Shown in pieces: positions 17,140-25,701 of a stretch of 62,357 bases of DNA (positions are counted from its first letter, which is position 1; the number at the start of each line of letters is the position of its first letter). Under the pieces are notes generated by a model that was given only the letters and a program-made list of their open reading frames with translations, ran no database searches and was not told the origin of the DNA. The stretch covers positions 1 to 62,357 of the forward strand of contig JAEYZG010000019.1 of NCBI GenBank assembly GCA_023428135.1, read 5' to 3'. This stretch comes from Bacteroidota bacterium. Its GTDB lineage: Bacteria; Bacteroidota; Bacteroidia; Cytophagales; Cytophagaceae. Position numbers and translations under genes: made by a program.

Positions 17140-18480
17140 TCAGATATCACTATCAACAGTGTTGCCCTCTTTAAATGGACTTCTCTTTGTCCATTCTGTT
17201 TGTTTAATGTAGTGGAAAACAGGCTTTAATGCTCTGTTAAACAATGGCCCCGAATGTCGGACATAACAGCACATTTCAGCAGGTTCAGCACCAATATTGC
17301 TCTTCATTTCCATAGCAGTCCGTCCCAGGATCAGCATGTTTTTTTTCTTTTCGATCGAGACTATTACATAATCATACAGAATGTTCGGGTAAATGCAGTA
17401 TTGATTATTCAGATCATAATTGATTCCGATTACATGTGCTTCACATTTATCTCCCCAATAAATAAAGGTGTTGAAGGCTACCATTTCTTCATTCAGGTAA
17501 TAGGCAACCAGGTCAAATTCTTCTTTTAAATTCAGTTTTAATTGAAGTAAATAAGAAACATCAAAATGATTGATACGTACTTTTGCTTTATCCGCAACAT
17601 TAGAATAAAGCATCTGAATTTTATTAAAGTTGGACTTTATCTCTTCTGTAGTTAAGCTCTTTCGCTTCAGTTCCGCTCCCTTCTTGACGGTGGTTAAGGC
17701 CTTCTTTCTGTACTTCTTATTCATTGCATTAAGATAATCATCAAAAGATTTCCATTCAGGCCTTATATTTAAGATCATATTGGGATCTACTTTAAACTGA
17801 CGGTATTTGAAGACACTAAGGTAGCTTGAAGTAGTAAATTCGTCCTCATAAAAGTCTTTGATCAATTGAAGATTTATTTTCCCCCTCAGTTTGTCGGAGC
17901 GTCTTATCTGATAGCAAGCATCTGCTAATGCATGAAAAGCTTCTTTGTATGAAATGTCAGATGAATAAATAAAGCCATGATCTCCGCTTATATGCGTGTG
18001 TCCGCATACCAATATGCATAGCTTTGCCTTATCCTTTATGGTGTTGGTTAGTTTTTCGAGTGTATGCTTTCCATTGTCAGAGCACCGGTAATCTTCACCG
18101 GTAATTACTACTATATGAAAAATGGCTGCCCCAACAGGTTTCTTATCTTTATACATTATAACGTACCTGCTTTGTTCTTTCTCTTTTGAAGAATTTTCAA
18201 TTGCTTTGAGGTAAGGATGACGCATTAATCCTTTATTCTGAGGCACAATCTTATTCCACTCATCTGCAGGTACATAATCAATGGAGTCAAAAATGGAAAT
18301 GGACAATTGTGAAGGTGTTCTCCTTGTTTTAAAATGGTCTTTCTCCTTTTTTATGCATTTAATAAAATCTTTAAGTTTTTTCAATCCGGTGGTTATTATA
18401 TTGTTGTTATAATCAAATGTGCATCTTAGATATTTTGACAAAAAATCACCAGTGTTTTGTTTACAGGTTCTTTGAATCAT
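17140..18480 (-). CDS. FemAB-like / peptidoglycan-recognition GNAT-fold protein
   Basis: 446 aa. The second half has the FemAB/Acetyltransf_6 pattern: NKKYRKKALTTVKKG, then a GNAT-like core with LNEEMVAFNTFIYWGDKCEAHVIGINYD and NILYDYVIVSIEKK. The first half (about 50-200) is a second diverged GNAT-like half with IDYVPADEWNKIVP and KKPVGAAIFHI. Related proteins transfer amino acids or acyl groups to cell-wall precursors or lipids, but this subgroup is uncharacterised. No signal peptide or membrane span, so cytoplasmic. Confidence 0.65.
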   Translation of the reverse strand: MIQRTCKQNTGDFLSKYLRCTFDYNNNIITTGLKKLKDFIKCIKKEKDHFKTRRTPSQLSISIFDSIDYVPADEWNKIVPQNKGLMRHPYLKAIENSSKEKEQSRYVIMYKDKKPVGAAIFHIVVITGEDYRCSDNGKHTLEKLTNTIKDKAKLCILVCGHTHISGDHGFIYSSDISYKEAFHALADACYQIRRSDKLRGKINLQLIKDFYEDEFTTSSYLSVFKYRQFKVDPNMILNIRPEWKSFDDYLNAMNKKYRKKALTTVKKGAELKRKSLTTEEIKSNFNKIQMLYSNVADKAKVRINHFDVSYLLQLKLNLKEEFDLVAYYLNEEMVAFNTFIYWGDKCEAHVIGINYDLNNQYCIYPNILYDYVIVSIEKKKNMLILGRTAMEMKSNIGAEPAEMCCYVRHSGPLFNRALKPVFHYIKQTEWTKRSPFKEGNTVDSDI

Positions 18481-18830
18481 TCTTAAAAGACAGACTTTAA
18501 ATCCTCTAGTCGTTTAACTGGTTTTTTTATTTTACAGTTTCAAAATATTTTTTAATCTAAATATATATTTAATGATCTTAGTTGTTGATTGTCAGGGTTG
18601 TTTTGTCAGTGGCTTAAGGCCAGCTTCGCTCATTTTTACAAATTTACTAAGTTATTTTACTGCTTGGAAGAATATCATTTTAAGGTAAGTTTATATTCTA
18701 AAAGGTGATGGCAATAAAAGGGTAAAAGTTGAGGAGTTATAATAGTTTGGAAAACTAAGATTTTTTGGATGGTAGGGGGGGCTTGTGAAATGACTGAATA
18801 CTTTTTGGCCAGACGTATAGTTTTATATTT
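18481..18830. other. Intergenic region
   Basis: AT-rich, no plausible gene or clear hairpin. It carries the promoter of the FemAB-like gene (reading left) and the end of the HxlR-family gene; nothing else could be identified. Confidence 0.4.
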
Positions 18831-19205
18831 TTAATCCAACTGTTCCTTATCATGAAGAGCCTTCCTGTATTCAATTCCCCAAATGGCAATCTCGTCAATG
18901 ATACGTTCCAATGTTTTGCCGTATTCTGTGATCTCGTATTCTACAGTGATTGGTTTTGTGTTTAGGGTAGTTCTGCTTACTAATTTATTCATTTCCATAT
19001 CCTGCAACTCTTTAGACAGCATTTTTGCGGCTATACCATCGACTTCCCGCAATAAATCCATAAAGCGCATTTTACCTCCCTGCATCAAAGTGCCAAGGAT
19101 GTGAAACTTCCATTTGCCTGATAATATATCCATAGTGTCTTTAATAGCGTTTATCCGTGTTTTGCAGATATTGGTATTGTTAACCATTTGTTGCTTCTTC
19201 ATCAC
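18831..19205 (-). CDS. HxlR-family winged-helix transcription regulator
   Basis: 124 aa. The HxlR signature is clear: DILSGKWKFHILGTLMQGGKMRFMDLLREV, then the recognition helix MLSKELQDME and the wing TTLNTKPITVEYEITEYGKTL. Cys14 lies just before the DNA-binding domain, at the position of the redox-sensing cysteine of HypR/YodB-type members, so a thiol-stress sensor is a reasonable inference. It is divergent from a DsbA-like thiol-disulfide gene, and the shared upstream region holds a tandem palindrome that should be its operator. Confidence 0.92.
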   Translation of the reverse strand: MMKKQQMVNNTNICKTRINAIKDTMDILSGKWKFHILGTLMQGGKMRFMDLLREVDGIAAKMLSKELQDMEMNKLVSRTTLNTKPITVEYEITEYGKTLERIIDEIAIWGIEYRKALHDKEQLD

Positions 19206-19515
19206 TTATTATTTTGAGTATGCAAATTATTTCATATTAAGTTAATAAAAATACTAATAGTTCCCAATTGTAAACGAGTTTCCAATTGGAAACTGATAAC
19301 ACTCTTAAGCTTTACGTACACTATATTTACAATTAATGAAGAATTTGAAGAGTCAAATTCATTCATACAACTTCTATATTTCATGTATGATAAAAATGCA
19401 TAATGGTAGTAAGAGGAGATATTTTCGGGATGGAATCGGATTTCAAAATTTATAAATCTATTTCATTTCTGTCGTTTAATACCAGCAATTACTAATAGTT
19501 TAAAAATGTTTGATA
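19206..19515. promoter_or_regulatory. Divergent regulatory region between HxlR and DsbA-like genes
   Basis: 310 bases that must hold both promoters. The tandem palindrome lies near the HxlR side. The remainder is AT-rich without a recognisable gene. Confidence 0.6.
19259..19294. promoter_or_regulatory. Tandem palindromic operator, probable HxlR-family binding sites
   Basis: A perfect 18-bp palindrome AGTTTCCAATTGGAAACT at 19277-19294 is directly abutted by an imperfect copy AGTTCCCAATTGTAAACG at 19259-19276 (15 of 18 identical), with no gap. Two identical-length sites in tandem 54 bases upstream of the HxlR start codon fit two dimers binding side by side and autoregulation, plus control of the divergent DsbA-like gene. 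Confidence 0.8.
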
Positions 19516-20535
19516 ATGTTAAAATTGTTCAATTTATATCTAATTATTCTTGCAACAGCAATCATTATAAGCTGCCAGGGACAAAAAAACAATAAGGTTA
19601 TGACTGATAAGACAAAGGGAAATCCTTTATTATGCGATCCGGTAGAAGGAATTTGTGGAATTCCTGATAGTGCAAACAATGCAAAAATCAAAATTCAAAA
19701 AAATGCCAGGCCGGTTAAAGTAGTATATTTCACTGATCCTATCTGCTCTTCTTGTTGGGGGATAGAGCCTCAATTACGTAAATTAAAGCTGGAATATGGT
19801 AATAGTATGGAAATTGAATATCGGATGGGAGGCTTGCTGCCTGATTGGAGCTATAATAGTGGTGGGATAAGCAAACCTTCTGATGTTGCGCATCACTGGG
19901 ATGAAGTAAGTGTACATTACGACATGCCCATTAATGGAGATGTATGGCTGGAAGATCCTTTACCATCATCTTATCCTCCATCTATTGCTTTTAAGGCAGC
20001 ACAGATGCAGGATGCAGACATTGCTATTCTGTTTTTAAGAGAAATCCGCGAAATGGTTTTTTTACAGAAAAAAAACATTACCAAATGGGAGCATCTTGAA
20101 GCAGCTGCTAAAAAGGTAGGACTAAATGCTACACAACTTAAAATCGATTATGAGGGAAAAGGGAAAAGTCTTTTTGAGGAAGATCTGAAGCTCGCAAGGC
20201 AGTTTGGTGTAAGAGGGTTTCCTACTATGTTTTTTATAGATAAGGATGGTAATAAAGAAACCGTGTATGGTTCAAAGCCTTATGCATTTTATGAAACAGC
20301 TGTTCTTAAGTTGAGTCCTTCCATGGCAAAAAGTGAATACAGCAAAAACTGGGAAACGTTGTTTTATAAATATAATTCCCTTACAGCTAAAGAGTTTTCA
20401 GAATTATCTGGCATGCCAAGAAGTGAAAGTGAAAAACATTTAAATGAACTCTCAGACAAAAATGTCCTGGAGAAAGCGACTACTAAAAATGGGGCAATAT
20501 GGAAATTGAAAAGTGTCGGAAATAAAGTAGAATAA
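19516..20535 (+). CDS. DsbA/FrnE-like thiol-disulfide oxidoreductase lipoprotein with C-terminal helical domain
   Basis: 339 aa from ATG 19516. The signal ends at IIISC, a lipobox with Cys20, so it is a lipoprotein facing the periplasm or surface. A thioredoxin-fold DsbA domain (about 65-275) has the active site CSSC (77-80) in DPICSSCWG and the cis-Pro loop RGFPTMFF (about 233-240). Residues about 285-339 form a small domain reading like a winged helix (LTAKEFSELSGMPRSESEKHLNELSDKNVLEK), unusual for an exported protein. Divergent to an HxlR regulator with a probable redox cysteine, so induction under thiol or electrophile stress is inferred. Confidence 0.85.
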   Translation: MLKLFNLYLIILATAIIISCQGQKNNKVMTDKTKGNPLLCDPVEGICGIPDSANNAKIKIQKNARPVKVVYFTDPICSSCWGIEPQLRKLKLEYGNSMEIEYRMGGLLPDWSYNSGGISKPSDVAHHWDEVSVHYDMPINGDVWLEDPLPSSYPPSIAFKAAQMQDADIAILFLREIREMVFLQKKNITKWEHLEAAAKKVGLNATQLKIDYEGKGKSLFEEDLKLARQFGVRGFPTMFFIDKDGNKETVYGSKPYAFYETAVLKLSPSMAKSEYSKNWETLFYKYNSLTAKEFSELSGMPRSESEKHLNELSDKNVLEKATTKNGAIWKLKSVGNKVE

Positions 20536-20599
20536 AAGTTCCTTTAGTTAAATATACTTAAATAGCTTAATCAAATAGGTTGGCAACTCATAATTTTGT

Positions 20600-20632
20600 C
20601 TCTAGTAGATGTCGGTTAGACTTCTACTAGAG
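20600..20632. terminator. Hairpin between convergent genes
   Basis: CTCTAGTAGA / TCTACTAGAG stem of 10 bp, with an extra GTC/GAC pairing inside the loop. Between the stop at 20535 (+) and the stop at 20648 (-); probably a shared terminator although the T run is short. Confidence 0.65.
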
Positions 20633-20647
20633 CTTAAAATCATATAA

Positions 20648-21445
20648 TTAATTAATAGATTTGAAAAAAGAAGGTGCCTGGCCGTAGATGGGTGTTTTAC
20701 CATCCCACTTTTCAATAAACTGTTGTTGTATCAATAATTGATTTAATGATTGCTTTCTTAATTCATTAGCTTTGGCCTCAGCTTCTGCTAGTACCATAAG
20801 TTTTCTAGCTTGTGCCTGTGCAACTTTTAATTCGTTTTCAACTCTCATTGCTTGTTGTATGGCTGCATTCTTGGCATTAATGGCTTGAGTTATAGATTCA
20901 GGATAAAGAATGCCTGATGTCATTTGTTCCAATTGGAAGCCTTCTTTATCCAGGAGAATTTGCATGTGTTTTTGAACCGCGTTTTCAAACATCTCTCTAT
21001 TGCTGATAATGCTGTCTGTGGAGTATTTATTGAACTCAATTCTGAATGCATCACGTATGTAGTTAAATAAAGTAGTTTTGGTAATTACTTCAATATCTTT
21101 CCTGTATTTTTTAAAGATATCCGGAGAATGGTTATCTTTTACTTTAAAACTAAGTGTAGGATCTACATCAAAGATAGAGCCGTCTTTAGCATTAACAGTA
21201 AATTTGGGATAGTCAACTGTCTGAACGTAGGTCGGGAATTCATAAACATTTTCAGTAAGGGGGTTATACCAAACTCTTCCCGTAACAATTGTTACATCCT
21301 GAACACCCTTTTCGGAACCATACAAGCGAACTAAAATACCTTCATGACCGGCATCGATACGTTCAGTGAAAATGTAAAAAATCAAAATTGAAGCAATTAA
21401 TACTATAAAGGAAGTCAAAACTGAAAATAAAGGAATACTGCGCAT
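20648..21445 (-). CDS. SPFH/Band 7 (prohibitin-like) membrane protein
   Basis: 265 aa with one N-terminal transmembrane helix (about 8-28). The SPFH domain follows (GHEGILVRLYG, VVT/TYVQTVDYPKFTVNAKDGSIFDVDPTLSFKV, ILYPESITQAINAKNAAIQQAM), then a helical region rich in Ala/Glu/Lys (KVAQAQARKLMVLAEAEAKANELRK) that mediates oligomerisation in prohibitins. Such proteins form large membrane rings that shape microdomains or hold membrane proteases. Monocistronic. Confidence 0.88.
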   Translation of the reverse strand: MRSIPLFSVLTSFIVLIASILIFYIFTERIDAGHEGILVRLYGSEKGVQDVTIVTGRVWYNPLTENVYEFPTYVQTVDYPKFTVNAKDGSIFDVDPTLSFKVKDNHSPDIFKKYRKDIEVITKTTLFNYIRDAFRIEFNKYSTDSIISNREMFENAVQKHMQILLDKEGFQLEQMTSGILYPESITQAINAKNAAIQQAMRVENELKVAQAQARKLMVLAEAEAKANELRKQSLNQLLIQQQFIEKWDGKTPIYGQAPSFFKSIN

Positions 21446-21645
21446 GTTAGTGGGTAATAAATTAAATGATGAATACGAATATAATCAATTTAAAATAGGT
21501 TCTATGTGATTTCTGTTGCAATGTAAGATTAAAACAAGTATTCGATCATGACCTGGTAGTAATGGCTTGATGCTCATTAAACAGAATAGCTTGGATTCTT
21601 TTAAAAGACATCAGTCTTTAATGATTCCTTTTTCAAAAAAAGAGA

Positions 21646-21684
21646 AAACCAGATAAGCTTTCAATTGAACTTCTTATCTGGTTT
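21646..21684 (-). terminator. Terminator of the sigma/ClpP-like operon
   Basis: 12-bp perfect stem AAACCAGATAAG / CTTATCTGGTTT with a 15-base loop; on the minus strand it is followed by TCTCTTTTTTT. It lies 41 bases after the clpP-like stop. Confidence 0.88.
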
Positions 21685-21724
21685 CTTTATGAATCTGAAG
21701 ATGTTGATGTTTAAGGATAAATTG

Positions 21725-22372
21725 TCAGATTTGATACAATAAAACCTCTTGTGTTTTTGAATTAATCATAATAAGATCACTTGTATCTCCCAGTACTTCA
21801 TCAATAAGACCATAAGCTTTTGCTTCAAGGGCATTGAGGTACTTATCTCTTAAAAAGAAACTTTCTATTTCCTGCCAGGTATGACCAGTGTTATTTCCTA
21901 TGATATGAAATAACTGTGCCTGAATTCGTTCCTGTTCGCGGGTAGTGATTCTGACATCTTCCGTATAACCTTTTCCACCGCCGCTTGTCGGATGCATATG
22001 AATTGTAGCATGTGGCAATGCACATCTTTTGCCTTTACTTCCTGAAGTAAGCAATGCCGTTGCCATACTTCCTGAAAAACCTACACTAACCGTGGATACC
22101 GGTGCAGAAATCATTTTCATTGCATCATGGATGGCTAAACCTGCATAGACACTTCCGCCAGGACTATTGATATACATGTTGATCTGTTCGTGCTGGCTAA
22201 GACTATTCAGATATAACAACTGAGCAACAACAAGATTGGCAACTTGATCATCGATAGCGGTGCCCAGAAATATAATACGTTCCTTCAGCAAAAGGCTGTA
22301 TATGTCATAAGCTCTTTCTCCATGGCTGTTGCTGTCAATAACCATGGGAATAACGTTCGCTTTTATTGTCAT
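21725..22372 (-). CDS. clpP: ClpP-like serine protease
   Basis: 215 aa, ClpP fold. The catalytic triad is present: Ser102 in GFSGSMAT, His125 in ATIHMHP, Asp176 in LRDKYLNALEAKAYGLIDEV; the oxyanion segment INSPGGSVYAGLAIHDAM is intact. It departs from the housekeeping enzyme: the usual GQAASMGA is changed around the Ser and an extra residue follows the His (IHMHP instead of IHQP). It is the last gene of an operon with an ECF sigma factor and a small cytoplasmic protein, 9 bases downstream of the latter, suggesting a dedicated regulatory role, for example degrading the small protein. A ClpX/ClpA partner is not in the window. Confidence 0.88.
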   Translation of the reverse strand: MTIKANVIPMVIDSNSHGERAYDIYSLLLKERIIFLGTAIDDQVANLVVAQLLYLNSLSQHEQINMYINSPGGSVYAGLAIHDAMKMISAPVSTVSVGFSGSMATALLTSGSKGKRCALPHATIHMHPTSGGGKGYTEDVRITTREQERIQAQLFHIIGNNTGHTWQEIESFFLRDKYLNALEAKAYGLIDEVLGDTSDLIMINSKTQEVLLYQI

Positions 22373-22381
22373 AACGGAAGA

Positions 22382-22654
22382 TTAAGATTTGGTAAATAAG
22401 TTAAAGATCCTTTGGCGGAAGGTTTTATGTTCTAGAGCAGTAAATAATTTGTCATGTACTGCTTCAATTTCCGTTTTCAGTTGTTTACGACTGTATTTTT
22501 TTACCAGATCATAAATCTGTTTCTGTTCAGTTACTTTTTCCTGTAGGTCAGGCTGCAATAGCATTCTGGCGTCGAATACCAGTCTGCATTCAGGTGTAGA
22601 ATAGTTTAAAAGATATTCCTCAATATCCCTGATCTCATTCAATGAAGTCCTCAT
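22382..22654 (-). CDS. Small cytoplasmic helical protein, candidate anti-sigma factor
   Basis: 90 aa, all helical, no membrane span. It begins within the end of the sigma-factor gene (20-base overlap), a strong sign of coupled translation. N-terminal MRTSLNEIRDIEEYLL and the rest resemble in size and charge the cytosolic part of short anti-sigma factors, but without the zinc-finger HxxxCxxC motif or the C-terminal transmembrane helix. Function as the sigma factor's partner is inference from position only. Confidence 0.65.
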   Translation of the reverse strand: MRTSLNEIRDIEEYLLNYSTPECRLVFDARMLLQPDLQEKVTEQKQIYDLVKKYSRKQLKTEIEAVHDKLFTALEHKTFRQRIFNLFTKS

Positions 22655-23174
22655 ATGCCAACGATTTTTCTTTAACGGTTTCTCTTATCTTTTCAATACA
22701 TTTATACTTCTGCACAGTAGCTGATCTCGTTCCTGAATAACCGAAGTGTTTGGCTATATCAGAAACGGAAACCTTATCATAGTAAAATGCTCTCAGTATT
22801 TCCATGCACTTTTGTCCTGCAGATTCCAGGAGGTACATGATTTTATGACTGGAAAGGTAAGTTTCCGTTATTTCTGTTTCTGATAAAGCATTTTCAATTG
22901 TATAATTGTCCTCATTGCTTTCAAGTCTTCTACACCAGAGGTGTTTTGCTATTCCCAGAATGTAAGCCTTTTCATTCTTGACATGTGAAAAGGAGTTTGA
23001 AACAAGTTTTTCATAATAAATGATCAATGCATCCTGGAATATGTCTTTAGCCTCTTCATAATTACCTCCTTTTCTGCTGATATACCGTGCAACTGCCGGA
23101 AAGGTCTTTTTATAAAGATCCATAAAAAGCAGCTGCCTTTCCTGAAAGTCCCTTAAACCTGAAATTTCTGACAT
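22635..23174 (-). CDS. ECF-type RNA polymerase sigma factor
   Basis: 179 aa. Region 2 is seen at about 20-85 (YISRKGGNYEEAKDIFQDALIIYYEKL, then KAYILGIAKHLW), and region 4 at about 115-165 (QKCMEILRAFYYDKVSVSDIAKHFGYSGTRSATVQKYKCIEKIRE), the helix-turn-helix for the -35 element. First gene of a three-gene operon with a small overlapping protein and a ClpP-like protease. It probably controls its own promoter just upstream of 23174 (not identified). Confidence 0.88.
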   Translation of the reverse strand: MSEISGLRDFQERQLLFMDLYKKTFPAVARYISRKGGNYEEAKDIFQDALIIYYEKLVSNSFSHVKNEKAYILGIAKHLWCRRLESNEDNYTIENALSETEITETYLSSHKIMYLLESAGQKCMEILRAFYYDKVSVSDIAKHFGYSGTRSATVQKYKCIEKIRETVKEKSLAYEDFIE

Positions 23175-23515
23175 AATTTTGATTTTTATTATATAAGTGC
23201 AATGTACGATGCAACTATCACCCGAAACCTAAAAATTTTTTTTCAATAGACAAATATACTCTGGCAATAAAACGTATCGGAGTAATTTTTGGTACTTCTG
23301 ATTTATCACCTGTTAATAAACCCGCTCAGTTCAACTATATATACAAGTTATATTTGATATTCTTTTTTAGTCAAAAGTCATAGAGTGGATGAAAGTTCCT
23401 TTTTAAAATTTTTATGATCGAAGAGGGTGATTTTAGAAGAATTTAAATCGATTTGTGTGAGTATTAGAATAGGGTGATGTATTGAGTATAACAACGATAT
23501 AAAGTAAAATATAAA
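23175..23515. other. Intergenic region upstream of the sigma-factor operon
   Basis: AT-rich, without gene or hairpin of note. It should hold the promoter of the operon reading left from 23174. Confidence 0.4.
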
Positions 23516-23777
23516 GTAAAAGCGGGAGCATTGGATGTATATACCAGTCCATCATCCGGAAATTTTAAATTTTCAGTAGAGAGTAAAGAATCCGGTACAG
23601 CCAAATGTGAAATATTCAGATTAGATGGGAGCAGGATAGAAACCATTCTGGATGTTCACCTATGCAGGAGATGTAGTTGAGTTATTGTGGAGCTGTAAGA
23701 ACCTTCCTCAGGGTGTTTATCATTGCAAATATATCTCTGGAAATACGCAACTGGTAAAGAAGCTTATCTTGAATAGG
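23516..23777 (+). pseudogene. Remnant of a T9SS C-terminal sorting domain
   Basis: Reading from 23516 gives VKAGALDVYTSPSSGNFKFSV and KCEIFRLDGSRIETILDV, then after a single-base frame change near 23650 the text continues AGDVVELLWSCKNLPQGVY and QLVKKLIL. Together this is a typical type IX sorting domain (strand pattern, LPQGVY, terminal KK-LI) without the protein body it should belong to. Start codon and upstream domains are absent, so this is a decayed leftover of a secreted-protein gene. Confidence 0.7.
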
Positions 23778-23801
23778 TGGCTATTGTTAATTAATAAATA
23801 T

Positions 23802-23846
23802 AGAATAAAGAAGGAGTCTGTTTAAAAAAAGCTCCTTCTTTATTCT
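23802..23846. terminator. Strong bidirectional terminator
   Basis: 15-bp perfect stem AGAATAAAGAAGGAG / CTCCTTCTTTATTCT with a 15-base loop. It follows the sorting-domain remnant on the plus strand and lies 111 bases past the BASS transporter stop on the minus strand. Confidence 0.8.
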
Positions 23847-23956
23847 AATGTAAATAAATTGTTAAGATATTCTGCTTCTAAATCAGGTAGACATTATTCA
23901 ATTTATATCCTCAATAGCCCTCACTTTCTTTATGAGGACTTTTAAGGTATAATTTA

Positions 23957-24844
23957 TTAAGCAGCCAGTTGCTTTTCTTTTGATCTTCTTTTAAGGACAG
24001 CAATAAATATGCCTGCAGTGATAAACATTATAATGCTATAAACGGCTGCCGGGATAGCCATGGTAGAGTTATTAAGCATTAGGGGGCTGCTTGCAATTGC
24101 TATAGCAAGGGTTCCATTTTGGATGCTGGTTTCTATGCTTATTGTAATGCGTTGCTGAGAAGATAGATTTAATAACTGTGGGATAAGATATCCTAAAATC
24201 ATCCCAGATATATTAAGCATGAATGAAGCAGGGCCTGCAATTGAGAAAAATCCTATAACTTGATTACGTTCTTTTAATATTGCGGCTAGGATAATTAATA
24301 CAAGAAAGATCGCAGACATAATTTTTACCGGCTTCTGTGCCTTATCTGCAAACGCTTCGTTTTTTGCCCTAATTATCATTCCAATAGAAGCAGGAATGAT
24401 TGTTACCGTAAAGATTTTAATTATAGAGGAAGCTACATCCAAATGAATAGATTGTCCTTCTCCCAGGTATATTTCAATTGCAATATTAACCATTAGAGGT
24501 ATGGTAAATATTTTAACGATACTGGATATTGCAGTCAGGGAAATACATAGTGCAGTATCTCCATTTCCAATATGGGTAAGTAAATTAGATGTCGGACCTC
24601 CAGGGCACATAGCTAGAATAATTAGCCCTATTGCAAGTTCAGGTGATTCTTTAAGCATGAAGGCAGCTATTCCGAAACCTAGCAATGGTAATAAAATTAA
24701 TTGGGTGAATGACCCGACGACCATCGCTTTAGGATTTGCTAATATTCTTTTAAAGTCGGCAGGAGTAAGAGATAAACCTAATCCTAGCATGATAATGGAT
24801 AATGCCAATGGCAAAAATACAGTAGATATAATGTTTGATTCCAT
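23957..24844 (-). CDS. Bile acid:sodium symporter (BASS) family transporter
   Basis: 295 aa from ATG 24844 (an earlier ATG at 24862 would add six polar residues before the first helix). Eight to ten membrane helices; the BASS hallmarks are MLGLGLSLTPADF near the N-terminus, MCPGGPTSNLLTHIGNGDTALCISLT (first crossover motif) and ETSIQNGTLAIAIASS (second crossover motif). Members take up organic anions (bile acids, pyruvate, pantoate and others) with sodium. The substrate cannot be read here. Monocistronic. Confidence 0.92.
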   Translation of the reverse strand: MESNIISTVFLPLALSIIMLGLGLSLTPADFKRILANPKAMVVGSFTQLILLPLLGFGIAAFMLKESPELAIGLIILAMCPGGPTSNLLTHIGNGDTALCISLTAISSIVKIFTIPLMVNIAIEIYLGEGQSIHLDVASSIIKIFTVTIIPASIGMIIRAKNEAFADKAQKPVKIMSAIFLVLIILAAILKERNQVIGFFSIAGPASFMLNISGMILGYLIPQLLNLSSQQRITISIETSIQNGTLAIAIASSPLMLNNSTMAIPAAVYSIIMFITAGIFIAVLKRRSKEKQLAA

Positions 24845-24862
24845 ATGAAGTTGTTTTGACAA

Positions 24863-25308
24863 TCAGAAAGGTAAAAAAAATATTCTTATATTTTATTTAA
24901 AAATGAATTATTTGTAAAGGGGGAATTTATTGTATTTCAGTATGTTTTGGTTCTTTGGCCATTGTTCAAAATGACGTATGTGAATTTTTCCTGTGGGATT
25001 TTTTGATGTATAATTTTAACCTTCTTAAATGATCTCAATGGCATTTCTTCAGATATTTAGTAGCCTTAATCAATTAAGGATTTCAATTTCATTAAGAAAA
25101 ACAATTAGTGGTTAAAGAGGTCTGATATATTGAAGAAATTTTTTAATTATATAGTGAGCATTAGTTCTCATAGGGAAATAACTGAACGAATTCCCAATTC
25201 AACAAACATTAGCATAAACAATGGAATTATAGTATTACCCAAAAATGACGGGAGAACAGAGCCTGTCACATGTTAGGGGGAAATTCAAGAACCTAAACAC
25301 TTAACGAT
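24863..25308. other. Intergenic region between divergent genes
   Basis: AT-rich with no gene. Promoters for the BASS gene (left) and the cupin gene (right) must be here; nothing specific was recognised. CATGTTAGGGGGAAATTC shortly before the cupin gene is a purine-rich leader. Confidence 0.4.
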
Positions 25309-25701
25309 ATGAATATTTCTAACATAGAAAATAAACTAAATTCAATCCCTAAAGATGAAGAATTAGGTGTAGAACTGGCTCTTCTGACAGGCGATGAAAA
25401 GATGTCTTTGTTTGCTATTGAGCTTCGTAAAGGGGAATTTATTCATGCACATTATCACAAGGAAGACATAGAAACTTATTTTATTTTGAACGGAGAAGGA
25501 GTGGTATTCCTGGGTACAAAGAATGGGGATGGTGTAATATGGGAAAGTGAAGATAAAGTAAATAAGGGGGACTCCTTTACGATATATCCCCACCAGGTGC
25601 ATAAGTTTAAGAATCTTTCGGATGAAAAGTTGAGAATCATTGCCACCGCGCCATTAAGTCATAGCGAAGAAGATCGTTATTTTGTGAATGATAAAGACTG
25701 A
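25309..25701 (+). CDS. Cupin-domain protein
   Basis: 130 aa single-domain cupin. Motif 1 is seen as EFIHAHYHKEDIETYFILNGEGVVFLG (metal ligands His-x-His plus Glu), motif 2 as GDSFTIYPHQVHKFKNLSDEKL (His ligand). The complete ligand set indicates a metal-binding small-molecule enzyme or binding protein; substrate unknown. The product has no signal peptide. Monocistronic. Confidence 0.85.
   Translation: MNISNIENKLNSIPKDEELGVELALLTGDEKMSLFAIELRKGEFIHAHYHKEDIETYFILNGEGVVFLGTKNGDGVIWESEDKVNKGDSFTIYPHQVHKFKNLSDEKLRIIATAPLSHSEEDRYFVNDKD

Noticed and set aside
22382..22654. Calling the 90-aa protein an anti-sigma factor outright
   Set aside because: It lacks the zinc-binding motif and membrane helix of known anti-sigma factors; only its position supports the idea.
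23464..23646. 60-aa minus-strand open frame
   Set aside because: It is the antisense of the decayed T9SS sorting domain.
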